Part shown: piece after piece, positions 1-10,592 of the stretch | How the letters are laid out: each line of letters starts with the position of its first letter | Numbering within the stretch: the stretch's first letter is position 1 | Assembly: GCA_000750105.3 (NCBI GenBank) | Contig: JPHH03000006.1 | Location: 806,001 to 870,000, forward strand | Source: Tolypocladium sp. Sup5 PDA-1 | Taxonomy: Eukaryota; Ascomycota; Sordariomycetes; Hypocreales; Ophiocordycipitaceae | Direction: 5' to 3' | Length of the DNA stretch: 64,000 nucleotides | Notes under the pieces: generated by a model | The model's input: only the letters and a program-made list of their open reading frames with translations | What the model was told of the DNA's origin: nothing | Database searches by the model: none | Made by a program: the position numbers and the translations under genes

Positions 1-1322
1 CCAGCAAGCTCTGCCCCAGGCTCCACACCAAGGTAATCGCGTAGAAGAAGTTGGCGTTACCGCTGCCCGCATAGATCCAAAGGTGGTAGAAGGCCGGCCC
101 GAGGAACGTGGCGTACAGGATGGTGGCGGACGCGACGAAAGTATAGCGCATCAGGGGGAGCACGTGCCGGTAAAGTGGCAGCATGGCGAGGAACAGGCTC
201 GTGTCAGAGATGGACGGGTAGGGCTTGAAGATAGAGAAGATTCCGAGCAGGAGGGTCAGAACCACCAGGGGTTGCGAGCGCAGGCGGATGGAGAGGCCGC
301 CAACGTAGGCCGACAGGTGCAGCCAGAAGACGGCGAGGAAGAAGGCGCGGAAGGAGTCGAACATTTCGATAAAAAAATACCACCACAGGCCGACGTTGGG
401 GGTCAGGTCGGAGAGCGTGAGCTGGATGCCGTACGTGCGGGCGAGGAACTCCCACGAGTTGCCCGTCAGCACGAAGCTCATGCCCAGCAGCACGGCGAGA
501 CACCCCGCCGTGATGACAACGCACTTGAAGGCGAACCTGATGACGCAGCTTGTTCCTCGCTTCTCGGGCTGTCGGTCGAAGGCGAGGAGGACGAGTGGCG
601 GCAGGAGGAGCAGTGGGTACATTGACAGGTAGGAGGCGAAGGAGAGAGCGACCATGGCGTTGAAGGGAGAGCCATGGATGGCCCTGGATATGGCGTAGAG
701 GATCGCGCAGGAGGTGAAGACGCTGGTCGAGCGCCCTATGCAAGTCGCGATCGTGAACGGGTTGAAGAGGAACCTAGGATCATCAGCCTCAGTCCGATAT
801 ATGAAGGGCATCGACCGTCTTACGCCGCGGCCACGAGCAGCCCGGACGCGCGCTTCGCCCGTCGCGGGGACGCAAATAGCCTCGACTGGCCGGCCTCTCC
901 AGAATCCGCGATCCTCGCCAATGCATCCGCGCTGAGCAGGTCGACCAGGATGTAGAGGATGGAGGTGAAGATCGGCCATGCCTTCACGTCGGGGAGCAGG
1001 GAGAAGAGGGGGAGGAGCAGCGGCGCCTGGTGGTAGACGCCGCCATCGTACGGCCAGACGTTGTGATTGTACAGAAACAAGCCTTCCTGCACTGCGTTTT
1101 GCACCAATGCGTCAGTATATTTGCGCCTGCCATGCCATTGGGTCGCGGGCCCGGCAGCTTACATCGCTTGAAGCTCGTGACGGGGGTCGAGATCTCGACG
1201 CGGCCCGTGAGCAGGTCGGGCAGGCCAGGGAAGGCAAGGGTGAGGACGAGTCGCAGCAGCGCCGCGCCGGCGTAGACGCCAGCTTTGCCTCGCAGGGTCA
1301 TGGTGGAGGTGAAGGTGGCCAT
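1..1322 (-). CDS. GAB1: GPI transamidase subunit PIG-U/Gab1 (C-terminus cut off by window edge)
   Basis: Multi-pass ER membrane subunit of the GPI transamidase, which attaches preassembled GPI anchors to proteins. Exons read from the minus strand are 1163-1322, 824-1091 and 773 down to 1, with introns of 71 nt (1092-1162) and 50 nt (774-823). The frame is kept across both junctions. About 400 residues are visible against roughly 400-435 for the family, so only the extreme C-terminus is missing. Recognition rests on VTSFKRLQEGLFLY, the conserved lumenal signature PYDGGVYHQAPLL, and the later FLFNPFTI and SFASYLSMYPLLLL segments, set among many hydrophobic helices. The start at 1322 (MATFTSTMTLRG) gives a normal PIG-U N-terminus running straight into the first membrane helix. 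The gene is divergent from NOP7. Family identity is secure; exact exon ends are inferred. Confidence 0.9.
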
Positions 1323-1722
1323 GGCATCTCTCAGGCCATTGTGAGGGTTGGCGATGCGGCGTGAAGGGGAAGGGAGATGCGATGCGACACGAAGATGACG
1401 GAGGCCACTTGGCAGTTCGGACCTGGCGGGCGGGCTCTGGCTGCGCCGACGCGCCGGAGCTCCAGGGCCTCTCATCGCGTCCAGCACTGTGGGGGTCGTC
1501 TTCAGTGGACCCTTTGGCCTCCGGGCGGTGAGCCACCACTGCCGCCAAGAGAAGCGCCGCTAAACTGCAAATGGATACAAGCCCAGGCGGTGGAATCGGG
1601 CATTAAAATTTCCAAGCTCGAGAAAAAGTTGGAATATCTGCAAACTGCCCCGCTGCCTTTTCCAGCGAGTCTGCCCAGCACACACCAAGTACGGCGATAT
1701 CAGTTCAACGTACAACGCAACA
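1323..1722. promoter_or_regulatory. Divergent promoter between PIG-U and NOP7
   Basis: This 400-bp stretch separates two start codons pointing away from each other, so it must hold both promoters and both 5' leaders. I see no strong TATA box. It contains no convincing reading frame of its own. Confidence 0.5.
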
Positions 1723-3711
1723 ATGCCACGCATAAAGAAGAAGGGCCAGGCCGGCGCGGCCAAGAACTACGTCACCCGAAACCAGGCCATTCGGAAGCTG
1801 CAGATCAGCCTGCCCGACTTCCGCAAGCTCTGCATCTGGAAGGGCATCTACCCGCGCGAGCCCCGGAGCAAGAAGAAGGTCTCGAAAACCGCCACGAGCT
1901 CGACGACGTTCTACTTCACAAAGGACATCCAGTATCTTCTCCATGAGCCGCTCCTGCAAAAGTTCCGCGACCAAAAGGTCCTCGAGAAGAAGATTTCGAG
2001 GGCATTGGGACGCGGCGATGTGACGGATGCGAAGCGCCTCGAGAGCAACGCCGCCCGACCCGAGAAGACTGGAAAGCCGCGGTATACGCTCGACCACGTC
2101 ATTCGCGAGCGCTACCCGACCTTCATTGACTCGCTGAGGGATCTGGATGACTGCCTCTCCATGCTGTTCCTCTTCGCGAACCTGCCGTCGACGTCCAGCG
2201 TTCCGGCCAAGATGATTGCGCGATGCGAGCGGCTGTGCCTCGAGTTCCAGCACTACTTGATTGTCTCCAAGGCCGTGACCAAGTCTTTCCTGTCGATCAA
2301 GGGCATCTACTACCAGGCCAACATCCAGGGCGAGGACATTCTTTGGCTGGTGCCGTACAAGTTCAACCAGAGGATCGTTGGCGACGTCGACTTCCGGATC
2401 ATGGGTACCTTTATCGAGTTTTACATGACCCTGCTCGGCTTTGTCAACTTCCGTCTCTACACGTCCATTGGTCTCAAGTACCCTCCCAAGTTTGACGTGG
2501 TCAAGGACGAGAATGCCGCAGAGTTGGGCGCATTCACGCTCGAAGGCAAGGCTCTGGTGGGAGCCGAGGAGCCGAAGCAGCTGCTCGAGGACGCCCCGCA
2601 CAAGCCCGATCCCAAGGTCCAGGCTGCCGTGAACAAGGTCCTGAAGACGATCAAGAGTAGCGACAACGACACGGCCGAGGAAGCGAACGGAAATGCGGAG
2701 GAGACGGAGCAAGAGGCGAGCGACGCCATCGACAAGTTCGAGCCGACGGCAGCTGGAGGTGACGTTTTGCCCCAGCCAACATCCAGCGGAAGCGGCCAGG
2801 GATCTCTCTTCTCCAATTGCACATTCTATCTCTCGCGTGAGACTCCCCGGCAACCGCTCGAGTTCCTCTTGAAGGCCTTTGGCTGCAAGCGCGTTGGCTG
2901 GGATGCAGTTCTTGGTGATGGCGCATTCACGACGGACGAGCTGGACCCCTCAATCACACATCAAATCGTCGACCGGCCTCTGATACAGGCCGTCATGGAG
3001 GAAAACGGGGATGGTGAGGACAACCAGACGTCACAGAAGCTGGCAGTGAACCAGCGGGTGCCCGGACGGACATACATCCAGCCTCAGTGGGTTTGGGACA
3101 GCGTCAACGACGAAGAGCTGAAGGAGCCTCACCTGTACGCACCCGGAGCCTCCCTGCCGCCGCATCTGAGTCCGTTTGTCAAGAACGTTCAGGGTGCCTA
3201 TGACCCGACGATCCCACTCGAGGAGCAAGAGCCCGAGGCTGAGGCTCTGGAGGCCGCTGACGATGAGGACGTCGAGGAGGACGTTGAGGCACTCGCGGAC
3301 GGCATGGATGTTGCCGAGTCGGAGGATGATGACGAAGAGGAGGATGGCGACGATGAGGATGCCGAGTTTGGAGGTCTTTCGGAGGGCGAGGACGCTGCCG
3401 AAGATGAGAACGATGAAGACGCCGCCGCTCTACGTCAGCAGGAGCTGGAGGCGGAATTGACTGGCGCTCCGGTTAAGGCCAAGGCCGTCAGCTCCAAGGC
3501 CAAGGCCAAGGAGGACGCCAAGAAGGCGCTGTCCAAGAAGTCGCGCGAGGAGGCAGAGGATCTGGAGCGGGCCAAGGGCATGCTGAGCAAGAAGAAGCGG
3601 AAGCTGTTTGAGCAGATGGTCTACACTAATAACAAGAAGAGCGCCGAGGACCAGAAGCTGCGGGCGAAGCGGAGAAAGCTGGAAAAGGAAAAGGGCAAGG
3701 GAAAGGCGTAA
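1723..3711 (+). CDS. NOP7: Pescadillo homolog NOP7, ribosome biogenesis factor
   Basis: Nucleolar member of the PeBoW complex (Nop7-Erb1-Ytm1), needed for 27S pre-rRNA processing and 60S subunit maturation. It is a single uninterrupted frame of 662 aa, typical for fungal pescadillo. The N-terminus MPRIKKKGQAGAAKNYVTRN begins the conserved pescadillo domain (about residues 1-285), which includes CIWKGIYPREP and the LFANLP region. A BRCT domain follows at about 365-490, starting at LFSNCTFYLSRETP and containing the signature tryptophan in YIQPQWVWDSVND. The tail is strongly acidic (about 500-575), then lysine-rich and coiled-coil-like with nucleolar-targeting character. The start is supported by the canonical MPRIKKK N-terminus and an A-rich context (caacaATGcc). 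Very confident. Confidence 0.97.
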   Translation: MPRIKKKGQAGAAKNYVTRNQAIRKLQISLPDFRKLCIWKGIYPREPRSKKKVSKTATSSTTFYFTKDIQYLLHEPLLQKFRDQKVLEKKISRALGRGDVTDAKRLESNAARPEKTGKPRYTLDHVIRERYPTFIDSLRDLDDCLSMLFLFANLPSTSSVPAKMIARCERLCLEFQHYLIVSKAVTKSFLSIKGIYYQANIQGEDILWLVPYKFNQRIVGDVDFRIMGTFIEFYMTLLGFVNFRLYTSIGLKYPPKFDVVKDENAAELGAFTLEGKALVGAEEPKQLLEDAPHKPDPKVQAAVNKVLKTIKSSDNDTAEEANGNAEETEQEASDAIDKFEPTAAGGDVLPQPTSSGSGQGSLFSNCTFYLSRETPRQPLEFLLKAFGCKRVGWDAVLGDGAFTTDELDPSITHQIVDRPLIQAVMEENGDGEDNQTSQKLAVNQRVPGRTYIQPQWVWDSVNDEELKEPHLYAPGASLPPHLSPFVKNVQGAYDPTIPLEEQEPEAEALEAADDEDVEEDVEALADGMDVAESEDDDEEEDGDDEDAEFGGLSEGEDAAEDENDEDAAALRQQELEAELTGAPVKAKAVSSKAKAKEDAKKALSKKSREEAEDLERAKGMLSKKKRKLFEQMVYTNNKKSAEDQKLRAKRRKLEKEKGKGKA

Positions 3712-4065
3712 ATGTTGGTTCTGATTTATTCATTTGTTTTGTGAAATACCATCTACATAGATTCAATGTCCATTGTGATGACAGAGCGAGCCTGCAGTGT
3801 CGTGTTGTGCTGTGCTCTGGGTGGCGTTTTGGTTGCCTGAGCCATCGACCAAGCTTCCTAGAAACCCTGAAATTCTGCCGTGGAGACCCGGATCTAGAAC
3901 TACACGTCACATCCATAACTCATGAAATTTTCCACCTCACTCCTGATGGCGACGCCGTAAGCTAAAATTTATGATATACTCTCATGATTTATTGTACTGT
4001 ATTCATGAGCCGACTCACGACGCGCTGAGAAATTTCGCCGATGGCTGCGCGCAACAGGCAGCACC
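3712..4065. other. Intergenic: NOP7 3' region and promoter of the Rrn9-domain gene
   Basis: This 354-bp stretch is noticeably more AT-rich than the flanking genes. It should hold the NOP7 3' UTR and the upstream region of the next same-strand gene. No other feature was seen. Confidence 0.4.
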
Positions 4066-6098
4066 ATGGAACGAAAAGCGCCGACGGCAGACTGGGACCT
4101 CGACAGCGATGAGATCGCCTCCGTCACGTCCGAGGACCTGCACAGCAACCGGCCGAACCGCTGGACGGGGCCCAAGTCATCATGGCGCACGTTAACGCAG
4201 GAGGAGCGGCTGCTGTGGCGGTCCATGCGGCAGCTCGAGGATCAGGACTTGGCGGTGCATTTGTACGATGCGTTTGCGCTGAGGAGGGCTGCGGCGAGCG
4301 CGGAGACGGCGAGGGGTTTGATGGTCAAGATGGTAAGATTGGACACTTCTTCTCTCATGGTAGAGAGGTCTTGCTGACCGCGGTCGTGGTGTAGGAAGAC
4401 GGGCAGGACGCGATCTGGGCGCCGCCAAAGCTCTGGACGTCGTGGCCGCTGAAGGAGAGGCACGTGCCGCAGGAGGACCTCATCAAGAAGCAGGACGACG
4501 AGGACGAGCAGTTTACGTTTCGAAAGGAGGAGAAGAAGCTGCCGGGCGCGGGCCTGCAGGACGAACTCGGCGCGACGATTCTACGGCTCGCAAAGGAGCG
4601 TTTTCGAAAGAGGAGGAGAACACGGCCTTTGCAAGCATCGATAGAGTCTGCTGCCACAAAGGTCGAGTCTGCTGCCGCCGCAAAGGTCGAGTCTGACGAT
4701 GAATCGTCACTGCCGTCGTCGCCGCCAGTGTCTGGCAGCGCAGAATCGGGCGAGGACAGCGGGAAGATGCAGGTCGACAGCGACGCTACCAGCCAACCCG
4801 AGGGCCGCCAGCTTCGGCCCAGACGCACAAAGACGGCTGAGCCCAAGACGACCGAGCCCAAGACCTACGAGCCCGTGGTATCTACAAACGACGACCTCTC
4901 CTACGCCCTCCTCCGCCCCTCGGTCCGACACATCCTCTCCCAGCTCGACACGACCCTCTCCATCCTGCGCAACGCGCGCGTCGCCGGCCTGAGCTACCTC
5001 TCCGAATCGTCCACCGAATCCGACTCCGACGCGCCGCAGACGCCGCGCAAGCGCTCCCGCGGCCGCCCCCGCCGCACGCCCCAGCCCGGCGACGCTGACG
5101 ACGATGAGGCCCACCGCTCGTCCTCGGCCGGTAAGCGCGGGCGGCCGCGGAAAGTACACGCCCCGCGCGACGGCGAGACAGAGGCGGACATGAAGCTGCG
5201 CGTCGCGCGCGAGGGCCACAGGCGGCTGCCGCTGACGCAGCCGGACAGGGACGCAGCGTTTGAGGAGTGGCTTGCCAGGGGGGACGCCAGGATCGAGCAG
5301 CGCGAGCGGGAGAGGCAGCTGACGGAGGAGATGGCCACGGGGGATGATGCTGATGCTGACGGCGATGCTGGCGAGAACAATGTCGAGAAGAAGCTGCGCC
5401 GATGGGGCCTCCGGGACTGGAGCGACGTCGTCGGCGCGGCGGCCCTGGCGGGCTTCTCAGAGGACGTCATCAAGAGGACGACGAGACGCTGTGCCAACCT
5501 CTTCGTCCAGGGCATGGTCATCCGACGCCTCGACGAGGTGCCCATATCCCGCGGCCCTGGCTTCCACACGATGGACTACCAGCCCGAACACATCAGCTTC
5601 GCCTCCTCCGCACCATCCTCCAGCTCTGACGACGACGACAACCCAGCACCCACCCTCCGCCAACGCCGTCTCGCCTCCCTCGCCCCGAGCGCCTCCCCCC
5701 GCGGCCGTCCCTCCCACGCCGCAGCAGCCTCGCCCTCCATCTCGCGCTCCCGCTCCCGCTCCCGCTCCTCCGCCGGCCTGCTCTTCTGCCCCGTCGCCAC
5801 GTGCGACCGCGCCGCCACGGGCTTCTCCCGGCGGTCCAACCTGCGCCGCCACGTGCAGCTCGTCCACCCGGGCCACGCGGGCGAGGAGGATGACAGCGAG
5901 GACGAGGCCGTCGGCGCCGTGCACGTCGACGGCTTCCTGGGCACGGTGCAGGTGGCCCGCGGCTGGAGGGGCGAGGACGCGGCCGAGCGGCGCAGGAAAC
6001 GCTTCTATGGCGGCAGGCCGGTTACTAGCGGGTCGAGGAGCAGGGTGCAGAGCGAGGATGATGGTGATGACGAGGAGGCAGGGGATGAGTCGTCTTGA
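4066..6098 (+). CDS. Rrn9-domain protein, RNA polymerase I upstream activation factor-like, with C-terminal zinc finger
   Basis: Likely the fungal counterpart of yeast Rrn9, a subunit of the UAF complex that recruits RNA polymerase I to rDNA. Exons 4066-4332 and 4395-6098 flank a 62-nt intron (GTAAGA..GTAG), giving 656 aa. The Rrn9 domain spans the junction at about residues 28-125: RWTGPKSSWRTLTQEERLLW before it, WAPPKLWTSWPLKERHVP after it. The middle is Ser/Asp/Arg-rich and disordered, with AT-hook-like GRP motifs (RGRPRR, KRGRPRK). Near the C-terminus lies a C2H2-type finger, CPVATCDRAATGFSRRSNL followed by RRHVQLVH (about residues 560-590). Yeast Rrn9 is much shorter and I recall no finger in it, so the length and the finger are lineage features. 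The domain call is firm; the Pol I role is inferred from the family. Confidence 0.85.
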
Positions 6099-6395
6099 GT
6101 TATCCAACGTTGGATACATGTATACATAGGCGCTTGATGTAGAGAGGAGATGGCATACACAACGCCGGCACAGGCCGTATTTGAATCAAACATCGAAATG
6201 TACATACTCTCCAACAAAAGCCAAAGGGTATCTAAGTGCTCAATAACCCTGCAGAATAACTCGAACAAGTCCCAGTACCGCCTTGAAACAAAACAAGAGT
6301 GAGTAGATCATCCCCCCAACTCCACCGAAACACGCTGCCTTTCTGTATCCTTCAAGCTCCAACCTTCAAACAAGCGACAAGCGTTCCATGCAACC

Positions 6396-9300
6396 TCAGT
6401 TCAGCCTCGGGCTCTTCCGCCTCGACATGCTCTGCGAAAACACCTCCGTCGCCAGCGGGAGGAGATTCTCTCTCCCCTCCACCGCCACGGACCCTTTCCT
6501 CGCGCCCGGGCGCGCCGCCTTGGTGCTCCTCTTCATCATCGGCAAGGTGTGGTCCGCCGGCATGGACATGGTGCTCACGTGGGGGTCGAAGCTGATGGAC
6601 CCCGTCGTCATGTTAGTCGTCACGTTGGGGTCGACCTCGCGCAGGCTCATACTCAGCGGGTTTCTATCCAGGCTGCTGGCGTTCGACGGCCGCCGCTGCA
6701 TCAGCGGCGAGCTCATCTTCCGCGCGTTGGCGTCCAGGTCCGAGAAGACGATGCTCTCGTCGTGCTCCATGCCGTCCTCATCCTGCGCTTCGGCGGCCGG
6801 AGACGCCTCGTCGATCCTGGAGACGAGAACGTCGTACGGCTCGGTCCGCGGCAGTTTCGTCGGATAAGTGTACATGACCTTTTGGGGCGTCTCGCCCGTC
6901 GGCTGGTACTCCTGCAGAGAGGTGGAAGCGATGTCCTCGCGCAAGTTGGCCAGGGGCTGGCACAGCTGCGTCTCGAGCGGCTCCAGTCCGTCCCGCAAAT
7001 CGTTGGCGTCCAGCTCCATCTCGTCGCCAAGGTTCTTGACTCGGTCAAACGTCGTCTTGAAGTGGGCCGAGATGTTACCAAACGACTGCTCCACGGTGTT
7101 CGACATAGCCTGGACGGATTGAGAGTGAGTATCGTGGTGGCTGGCGTTCTCAGATCTCGCCCTGGCGACAAAGTCGTCGAGCGCCTCCATCTGGGCATCC
7201 AGATCCTCAATCTGCTCGTCCACTGCACGGACCGTCTCGGCGTGGACCGTCTTGGCCGTGTTCTGGATGGCCGCGCTCTGTTCACTGGCCGCCGTCCAAT
7301 CGTCCTTTAACTTGGTCTTCAGTTGCTCGCGCGACTTCTTGACATCCTCCAGTAACTGGCCCTCCTTTTCGTCCCAGGCCTCCATGCCCTGTCCGTATTG
7401 CGACACCGCTGCCTCGATGGACGTGTTGGAATTTGCCACAGACTTTTGGATCTGTGACGCTCTGTCGGCCATGCGCGCCTCTTGCGACTCTGCCTGCCCG
7501 TTCACGAGGGCGGTGATCTGTGTCATCAGTTTCTGGCGATCTTCGGTGGCCTGCCGACGCTCCTCGTCCAAGGCCTCCTGGATACGTGTGGAAATGCCGG
7601 CGTTTTGTAGAACGATTGTGTTCATGGCGCTCTGCAACTGCAGGCGGAGGGTATCCGTCTCGCTACGCTGAGCGGTAATGTGTCTAACAAGGTCTTCGAA
7701 TATTGACTTGAAGTCCTTGCCCAGAGAGCTATAGGAGTTGTGTAGCTTCAAATGGTTAGCGTTGCTCGACTGATGGGTTTCGGCAAACTAAGACTTACGG
7801 TGTCGTGAAGGTTGTTCATTTCGTCCAAAACATCCGCCGAGATCTTCTCGGCAGCCTGGGAAATGCTGTGCAGGCTCTCGCCCACCTTTTCCTTGACGCT
7901 GTCGCGAATCACCTTGATCTCCTCCAGCACGTCGTCCATGTCCTCCTTCGACTGTTGCTTCTGCTCCAGCATCTGCTTCTTTGAATCCACAAACACATTA
8001 AGATGCTCGTCGAGGAAGGCTTGCGTCGCCGACAGCTTTCGAAGCTCCTCTCCGACAAAGTCTCCCATGCGCTTCTCGACGCTGGAGATGTGCTCGAGCT
8101 GTTCGTCCTGGAACTCCAGCACTCGCCGCTCGACCATGGACGTAACGTCGGCGACTTGGCCCTGCGACGTGCCCCAAGCTGCCCGGTTCAGAGACTGCAG
8201 GTCCGACTTGCGCCTGTTCTTCGCGTGAAGGCCGCCGACATCATGCACAGTCTTGTGAAGCTTGTTGATGAGCTGGCCGCCAATCTCCGCGAGCTTGTCT
8301 TCCGTCTCCTCGTGCGCTCTCCTCAGATGCGTCTCCTCTGCCAATGTCTTGCGTGTCGCGGCAAGGACGATTTCGGTTTGGTCGAGAACGCCCTTTGTGT
8401 CGTCCAGCTGAGCCTTGGTTCCCTCGTGATCCTTCTTCAGTCCCATAAATGACGTCGTGAAGGAATACAACTCCTGGACTTTGTTTCGCAGATTCGTCTC
8501 CAGCGTTTCCATCTTCGCGGCCTGCTCCTCCAGCACAATTCTTCGAGATTCGCTTTGAGCAGTCATCTCTTCGTACGAATCGTTCGACAGGTAGACGCCG
8601 TTCCTTTGTCGGGTAGCAATCAGCTCACTCTTGAGCTTCTCAATCTCGCTCGCAAAGTCCTTTAGAAGCATCTTCTTGTTAAGCATCGGGTTGAGTTGCG
8701 GCTTGTTGCGAATATTCTTTGCGCGGAACGCATAGTCGAGCGTGGAAATCGTCTCTTCGAGGTTGCTCTTGGCTGGCGATATCGTCGCAATAATGCACGT
8801 CTTGGTGCGCCCACCGAGGGAATCTTGCAACAATCGCGTCAACTTGGACTCTCGGTAGGGAATGTGCGCGCTGCGGTCGACCAGCGCATTGATGACTCGC
8901 CCGAGGGTGAGCAGGGACTTGTTGATCAAGCCAGCCTCGGTTGCGCGCTTGTTCTCCGCGCCAGATCGTTGGATGTTCTCGCTGCCAGCCAGATCCACGA
9001 GGTTGAGCTTGCCGGCACTGACAAAGTCGTCGACGCCGTGCTCGTTGGTCTTCTTGACGTAGGCGGTAATCGTGAAGACGGTATGGCTTCGCGAACTCAG
9101 ATCGTTGCACTTTGTCGCCGCGACCTGGCGTTTCAAGCTGCCATCCTGAAGCACCTTGATACCCTCGGAGGCGTTTTTGATGTGCTTCTCCTCCATGCCC
9201 TGGATAATCGTACCCGCATGGCCTTTCCTCGACACGTCGTCAAAGATTTTCAGCTTGGCGCTCTCCTCGATGGATAGCAGGTCGCGGAGGTCCTCGTTGT

Positions 9301-10031
9301 ACAGCTCGATGAAGGAGCACTTGACGCAGTTCTCCGTGTCGTCGATCTCGAGCTTGTTGAACAGCTGGTGCAGCACGCGCGGGATGATGCCGGCCTCATC
9401 GGAAAGCATGCCCAGTGTCTCAGTCATATCTCCAGACATGGTGTATGTCTTTCCGGTGCCGGTCTGGCCGTACGCGAAGATGGTGCAGTTGTAGCCCGCA
9501 AGCATCTAGCCAAGTGTCAGCGGCCAAGGGGTCTCGTCCTGTGCGTGAACGTGAACGTGAATGTGAATGTGAATGTGAATGTGGAAGACCAACCTCGTCC
9601 AGGATGGGCTTGACCGTGTCGTCAAACACCATGTTCTGGTCCGCCGCCTGCGAAAAGACGCGATCAAAGTTGTACGTCTTATTGCTCAGCGCATTCGTGC
9701 CCATGGACAGCCCCACGAGCTTGCCCTTGACGCCGTCGGCCGTCACCACCACGGTGCTGTTCTCCTTGACCTCGCGCTGGTTGCGCCCCCTGCAGCGCAC
9801 CACGACGTTGATGTTGGTCTCCCCGCCGCCCACCTCCGAGTCGAAGTCCCGCTCCTTGCGCTTCGTGCCCGAGGTCGAGATGGAGTCGGCGGGCGACGCG
9901 GCACCCGCGCGGTCGGCGGCCGGTCCCCTAGACGGGCCCAGGACCGACGTGTGCCTCGCCGTCGATGCCCTGATGCCGCCCGGCCGCGTGCCGGCGCGGC
10001 TCGAGACGCCCGATCGCACGCTGGAGCCCAT
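6396..10031 (-). CDS. Kinesin-5 (BimC/Eg5 family) mitotic motor
   Basis: Plus-end-directed bipolar kinesin that slides spindle-pole microtubules apart in mitosis. Three exons, 9594-10031, 7799-9505 and 6396-7745, are separated by introns of 88 and 53 nt and give 1164 aa, the normal BimC length. Both junctions are phase 0. The motor domain (about 75-415) shows the P-loop GQTGTGKT (159-166), switch I NDLSSRSH (280-287), switch II DLAGSE (317-322) and the neck segment LDYAFRAKNIRNKPQ (about 402-416). A long coiled-coil stalk follows. The tail has a BimC box, TGETPQK followed by YPTKLPRTEP (about 998-1014); its threonine is the usual Cdk1 target in this family. The start at 10031 (MGSSVRSG) was chosen over an upstream in-frame ATG at 10301, which lacks family-like sequence. 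Convergent with the Rrn9 gene. Confidence 0.96.
9545..9583 (+). repeat. GTGAAY hexamer microsatellite inside kinesin intron 1
   Basis: Six consecutive copies, two GTGAAC then four GTGAAT, plus a partial GTG. They make up nearly half of the 88-nt intron and sit close to its 5' splice site on the minus strand. Confidence 0.9.
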
Positions 10032-10592
10032 TGTTGACCGGCTTAGCTCCCGGTCAGAGCGCGTTTGTCGTCGGAAAGCCAGCTTGACGATGCGGAGCTG
10101 GCGGACCAGCGACGGCGGCGGGATCAAGGGATAGAGAATGCAGACAAAGAAGGCCACGGTTCGAGGGCCGGGAACGCAAATGAAGGCTGACGTTGGGCTG
10201 GGCGTTGCACAATCCTGGTGGTGGGGTCTCCCTGCACACGGCGCAGGTGCAGGGCTGCTGGTGGTCAACAGCGCGTCGTCGCCCCAGCAACCGGCAACCA
10301 ACCGACTACCCTACCATGCACTTTAAGACGTTGGTTCTCCACCACATTAATTAATCTCGTTACAAGGAGGCTTTTATTAGCATATTGACCTCTGATGGCG
10401 CAACTGCCATTACCAAGTGACTACCCTGGACCCAGCCTGCAGCGTGTGCAAGTAAAGTAAATCATCACATCAAAATGCAACACCACCATCGACTATCACG
10501 GGCCTTCGAGTGACAGAAGGGAGCAACACTCCCCGAGCACGCACGCAGTACAAAGTGTAATGCTTCCCCCCGGATTAGTTCCTCTACAAGTT
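10032..10592. promoter_or_regulatory. Kinesin-5 upstream region and 3' flank of the NACHT-ankyrin gene
   Basis: About 560 bp between two minus-strand genes. The part next to 10031 should be the kinesin promoter and leader. The part from about 10330 to 10590 is AT-richer (TTAATTAATC near 10348) and probably holds the 3' UTR of the neighbour. Confidence 0.4.
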
